A DNA stretch of 8,152 nt from NCBI GenBank assembly GCA_011620145.1, contig WOZT01000204.1:1-8152 (forward strand), written 5' to 3'. Within the stretch, counting starts at the first letter, position 1. Each line of letters opens with the position of its first letter. The notes under the pieces were generated by a model. The model was not told the DNA's origin. It saw only the letters and a list, made by a program, of their open reading frames with translations, and made no database searches. The translations under genes were made by a program, and so were the position numbers. Positions 6,103 through 8,152 of this stretch are shown here, piece after piece. This DNA comes from Gammaproteobacteria bacterium (lineage in GTDB: Bacteria > Pseudomonadota > Gammaproteobacteria > UBA5335).

Positions 6103-6630
6103 TGCCTCTTGTCTTCAGCGGCGCCTGGCTCGGACCCGAGGCAAGCGGTGGTTAATCGCTCCAGACTAGCGCGTTGGGGGGCTTGATGCGCGCTCTGTTC
6201 TGTGAAGATTGACGATACACCTGATGCGCCCCGCTCGGGAGTGGGCCATCCGAAAAAGCTGGCTGTCCGAAGCCATGGTCAGACCACTTGACCGGATTGT
6301 TCGAACCGACTCGGGCTTTGGCCTCATGTGTCGCCGTATCCGCTATATTTCATTGCTGAGATTTGTTGTCCCAGGCTCGGATCAATGGAGAGTCAGGATG
6401 CTGAATTCCAGATCATTGGTGCGACCTATGCGAGATTCTGCTGCAAGGTGCCGCCGATATGCACCAGTGGGGTGCTGCGGCGCTCTGTTGGCGCGCAGAA
6501 TCACCTGGGTCGAGGATGGTAGGGTTCGTGCCCCCCCAGTGGTTGACCAGGTACAAATTTCTGTGACTCTTTCGTCAGCAAGTGTATTTGCGTTCTCTCC
6601 CAGCAAGCCAGTCAAGGAGTGAGACGAGCA
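6103..6630. other. Gene-poor divergent intergenic region, no recognisable function
   Basis: This stretch of about 530 bp separates the start of the NDUFA9-like gene (minus) from the Rdx-family gene (plus). Short plus-strand frames exist, for example about 6382-6522 starting MESQDAEFQIIGATYARFCC, but none has a clear ribosome site, recognisable motif or GC-skewed third positions. It should contain both divergent promoters. Possible hexamers near the plus-strand gene are TTGACC (6543-6548) and TATTTG (6585-6590), but they do not pair at standard spacing. A run of seven C is at 6531-6537. It may hold a decayed gene that I cannot identify. Confidence 0.4.
6614..6619 (+). promoter_or_regulatory. 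Ribosome binding site deciding the start of the Rdx-family gene
   Basis: AAGGAG lies 11 nt before the ATG at 6631. A possible in-frame GTG at 6619-6621 overlaps this motif and would add four residues (MRRA) absent from the usual family N-terminus, so the ATG is preferred. Confidence 0.6.
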
Positions 6631-6918
6631 ATGGATGATGCACGGGTGGTTATCACCTATTGTTCTCAATGCCAATGGCTGCTGCGGGCGGCCTGGATGG
6701 CCCAGGAATTGCTCATGACTTTCGGACAGGATCTGGCGGAGGTGGCCCTGCGTCCCGGAACGGGCGGTGTGTTTGAAATCCGTTTGGGGGATGAACTGCT
6801 CTGGTCGCGGGCGCGGGAAGGTCGTTTTCCCGAGGCCAAGGAGATCAAGCAGCGTTTGCGCGACCGGATCGATCCGCAGCGTGATCTGGGTCATTCCGAC
6901 CGCCATGATGGGCACTGA
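6631..6918 (+). CDS. SelT/SelW/SelH (Rdx) family protein, cysteine form
   Basis: This small thioredoxin-like Rdx-family protein has 95 residues. The redox motif C11-S-Q-C14 follows a first beta-strand (RVVITY). In the selenoprotein members the second Cys is selenocysteine; here it is encoded by TGC, so no selenocysteine machinery is needed. The following QWLLRAAWMAQELL helix, the RPGTGGVFEI segment (41-50) with the second strand pair, WSRAREGRFPEAKEIKQRLRD (58-78) and the C-terminal DLGHSD (85-90) are all as in bacterial family members. A cytoplasmic thiol-redox role is the usual proposal, but substrates are unknown. The gene is intact and starts the plus-strand block; its stop codon is directly followed by the ATG of the DUF2905 gene, so translational coupling is likely. 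Confidence 0.92.
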   Translation: MDDARVVITYCSQCQWLLRAAWMAQELLMTFGQDLAEVALRPGTGGVFEIRLGDELLWSRAREGRFPEAKEIKQRLRDRIDPQRDLGHSDRHDGH

Positions 6919-7119
6919 ATGCAGCGCTTTCTGGTGATCCTGGGACTGATTCTGCTGGCCTTGGGAGTTTTGTGGCCGTGGATCGGGCGGTTGGGTTTGG
7001 GACGTCTGCCGGGCGATGTGTACTGGCGAAGTGGTTCAATCACCGTCTATGTTCCACTGACCACCAGTTTACTGTTGAGCGCGTTGCTCAGCTTGCTGTT
7101 GTGGTGGTTGTCGCGGTGA
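6919..7119 (+). CDS. DUF2905 family small inner-membrane protein
   Basis: This 66-residue protein has two predicted membrane helices (about 3-22 and 46-64) joined by a short loop. The loop carries the family's hallmark GLGRLPGD (26-33), followed by a strand-like segment (ITVYVPLTT, 41-49). Length and motif match bacterial DUF2905 proteins, whose function is unknown. It starts at the base after the stop codon of the Rdx-family gene and has no strong ribosome site of its own, so it probably depends on coupled translation. The pairing suggests a shared envelope or redox-related role, but this is only guilt by association. Confidence 0.92.
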   Translation: MQRFLVILGLILLALGVLWPWIGRLGLGRLPGDVYWRSGSITVYVPLTTSLLLSALLSLLLWWLSR

Positions 7120-7224
7120 CGGGTTTTCCTGAGGGATCCGCTTGAGTACACTGCGCAGTCGCGTGACAAGGCCGTGGTCTGCACTGCGGGCTGCCGTTTG
7201 ACCGATAAAAAGGATGAGAAGCCA

Positions 7225-7854
7225 ATGAAAAAGAGCATCTTGGGTGGCGTTGCGCTAAGTCTTGCGGCCTGCATGGGATCCGCCGAGGCCTCCGGGTTGC
7301 TCTCCAGCGGCGTTTTGGAACGGGCTTATCGGGCCAATGTCGCGCTGGATGGAGTGGCCAGCTCTGGGCCGGATTTCCTCGGCTCGCAAGCCTTGAGCGA
7401 GCATTTCTTCCTCAGTGCGGGTTACCGGTCGGGTGACGAGGAGCTGGGCGGATTCACGCTGCCGCTCGATACGCTATCCGCAGGTGTGGGTGGTCAATAC
7501 ACCCTGCGCCCGATGCTGGATGGGGTTTCACTTGGCCTCTTTGGGGGGCTGTCGTACCTGAGCCGTAACGACACGTTATTTGGCACGGATCAATGGCGTG
7601 GTTATGGTCTAGGGGGTGGCTTGCGGTTGGGGATTCAAAATGCCTTTGAACTCGAGCTGGGCGTCCTGCAAAACGCTTTGGACAACACCCGAGACAATGT
7701 GGATTCCGGCCTGCTGCGCTATTCCCTGGGCGCGATTTATCGGTTGACGCCCAGTCTCGGGCTGACCGCTTCCTATATGACGGGTGAATACGACAGAGAT
7801 TTGCGTGGGCAGGAACTTACTGAATGGCGATTGGGTGCCCGTCTGGGATTCTGA
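7225..7854 (+). CDS. Small outer-membrane beta-barrel-like protein, unknown function
   Basis: This protein has 209 residues from the ATG at 7225, which is chosen because AAAGGA (7209-7214) lies 10 nt upstream and a signal peptide begins there; an in-frame GTG at 7174 would hide it. The mature part has about eight amphipathic, Gly-rich strand segments, such as FFLSAGYRS (61-69), TLSAGVGGQYTL (83-94), VSLGLFGGLSYL (101-112), GYGLGGGLRLGI (126-137), AFELELGVLQN (140-150), RYSLGAIYRL (165-174) and LGLTASYM (178-185). It ends WRLGARLGF with the terminal Phe typical of Bam-inserted barrels. An eight-stranded barrel in the outer membrane is inferred. The signal is ambiguous: LAAC (13-16) fits a lipobox, while AEA (20-22) fits a signal peptidase I site. 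No specific family is recognised. It lies 105 nt after the DUF2905 gene and may be a separate unit. Confidence 0.8.
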   Translation: MKKSILGGVALSLAACMGSAEASGLLSSGVLERAYRANVALDGVASSGPDFLGSQALSEHFFLSAGYRSGDEELGGFTLPLDTLSAGVGGQYTLRPMLDGVSLGLFGGLSYLSRNDTLFGTDQWRGYGLGGGLRLGIQNAFELELGVLQNALDNTRDNVDSGLLRYSLGAIYRLTPSLGLTASYMTGEYDRDLRGQELTEWRLGARLGF

Positions 7855-7997
7855 GGTTTCCCGCGCTGCCGGCCGAACAACGCGCGCCGCAGTCGCGTCC
7901 GAACGTCACGATAGTTTCATTGTTCCAGTCCCCCAAGATCCCATCAGGGCGGACGGCGTTGCATGCGTTCGATTGGAGCCGTGTCAAGCGAAGGGAT
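7855..7997. other. Convergent intergenic gap, nothing recognised
   Basis: These 143 bp separate the ends of the barrel-protein gene (plus) and the O-methyltransferase gene (minus). A bidirectional terminator would be expected, but no GC-rich hairpin followed by a T-run on either strand stands out. Confidence 0.4.
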
Positions 7998-8152
7998 TCA
8001 GGCCCGTTTGCGCAGCAGCGTCAGGCCATCGGCCACGGGCAACAGACACAGATCAACCCGTGAATCGGCGTGCCGCGCCGCATTGAAGGCGCGCAGAGCG
8101 GCGGTGTCGGCATCCTGAATGGCGGGGTCGGCGACATGGCCTGACCACAGCG
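7998..8152 (-). CDS. O-methyltransferase (class I SAM-dependent), C-terminal fragment cut by window edge
   Basis: The minus strand reads from the window edge to a TGA at 8000-7998 and gives 50 residues. It begins LWSGHVADP, continues [19 protein letters not shown], and ends [20 protein letters not shown] plus A. This matches the C-terminal end of the bacterial O-methyltransferase family 3 (the caffeoyl-CoA/catechol O-methyltransferase-like group): the (V/L)LWSG(R/H)VADP strand, a helix containing LRAxN, and the terminal DGLTLxRKR strand. The SAM-binding N-terminal region lies outside the window, so the substrate cannot be judged. The reading is continuous, with no sign of damage in this part, and the gene converges on the barrel-protein gene. 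Confidence 0.88.
   Translation of the reverse strand, partial: LWSGHVADPAIQDADTAALRAFNAARHADSRVDLCLLPVADGLTLLRKRA

Noticed and set aside
4771..6186. A 471-codon plus-strand frame across cca and the NDUFA9-like gene
   Set aside because: It is antisense to two genes with strong family motifs and spans their junction; no ribosome site or domain was seen.
6382..6915. A 177-codon minus-strand gene overlapping the Rdx-family gene
   Set aside because: It is antisense to the conserved CSQC protein for half its length and the rest has no recognisable motif.
6631..6918. Selenocysteine in the Rdx-family protein
   Set aside because: The codon at the second motif position is TGC (Cys), not TGA, and the frame is continuous.
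7142..7169. Promoter-like TTGAGT and TGACAA before the barrel-protein gene
   Set aside because: The -10 match is poor and no supporting feature was seen; a promoter is plausible in this 105-nt gap but not placed.

Overview
The window is GC-rich DNA from a Gram-negative bacterium. Evidence for this is an outer-membrane-type barrel protein, BacA-type UppP and a proteobacterial-style Cca. The pairing of an NDUFA9-like gene with cca, and of a Rdx-family gene with a DUF2905 gene, suggests a beta- or gamma-proteobacterium or a relative such as Acidithiobacillia. The sequence alone does not settle which. No tRNA, rRNA, CRISPR array or complete mobile element was seen.

Layout: (1) 1-347 is the 3' end of a decayed IS3-family transposase with an internal in-frame deletion and a late nonsense codon. 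(2) 497-2287 is recQ, complete with helicase, zinc-binding and HRDC regions. (3) 2490-2807 encodes a small exported methionine-rich protein of unknown function with a 17-residue internal repeat. (4) About 2823-3049 is an unmarked, frameshifted remnant of an IS5-family transposase, recognised by its Y(2)R(3)E(6)K signature. (5) The minus-strand block 6102-3080 holds an NDUFA9-like atypical SDR gene, cca (12 nt downstream) and uppP (97 nt after cca, with its own candidate promoter). (6) 6103-6630 is a gap of about 530 bp with no recognisable gene. (7) The plus-strand block 6631-7854 holds a SelT/SelW/SelH (Rdx) family CxxC protein, a DUF2905 membrane protein starting directly after its stop codon, and a small beta-barrel-like envelope protein. 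(8) 7998-8152, minus strand, is the C-terminal end of an O-methyltransferase that runs out of the window.

Most of the window is housekeeping: DNA repair (RecQ), tRNA 3'-end maturation (Cca), undecaprenyl phosphate recycling (UppP) and a possible respiratory or quinone-linked SDR. The two decayed insertion sequences flank the recQ and Met-rich genes, so this end of the window looks like an old insertion hotspot.

No convincing new multi-gene system was found. The points most worth a second look are the Met-rich repeat protein, the Cca whose HD phosphohydrolase site has been lost, and the two degenerate transposases.
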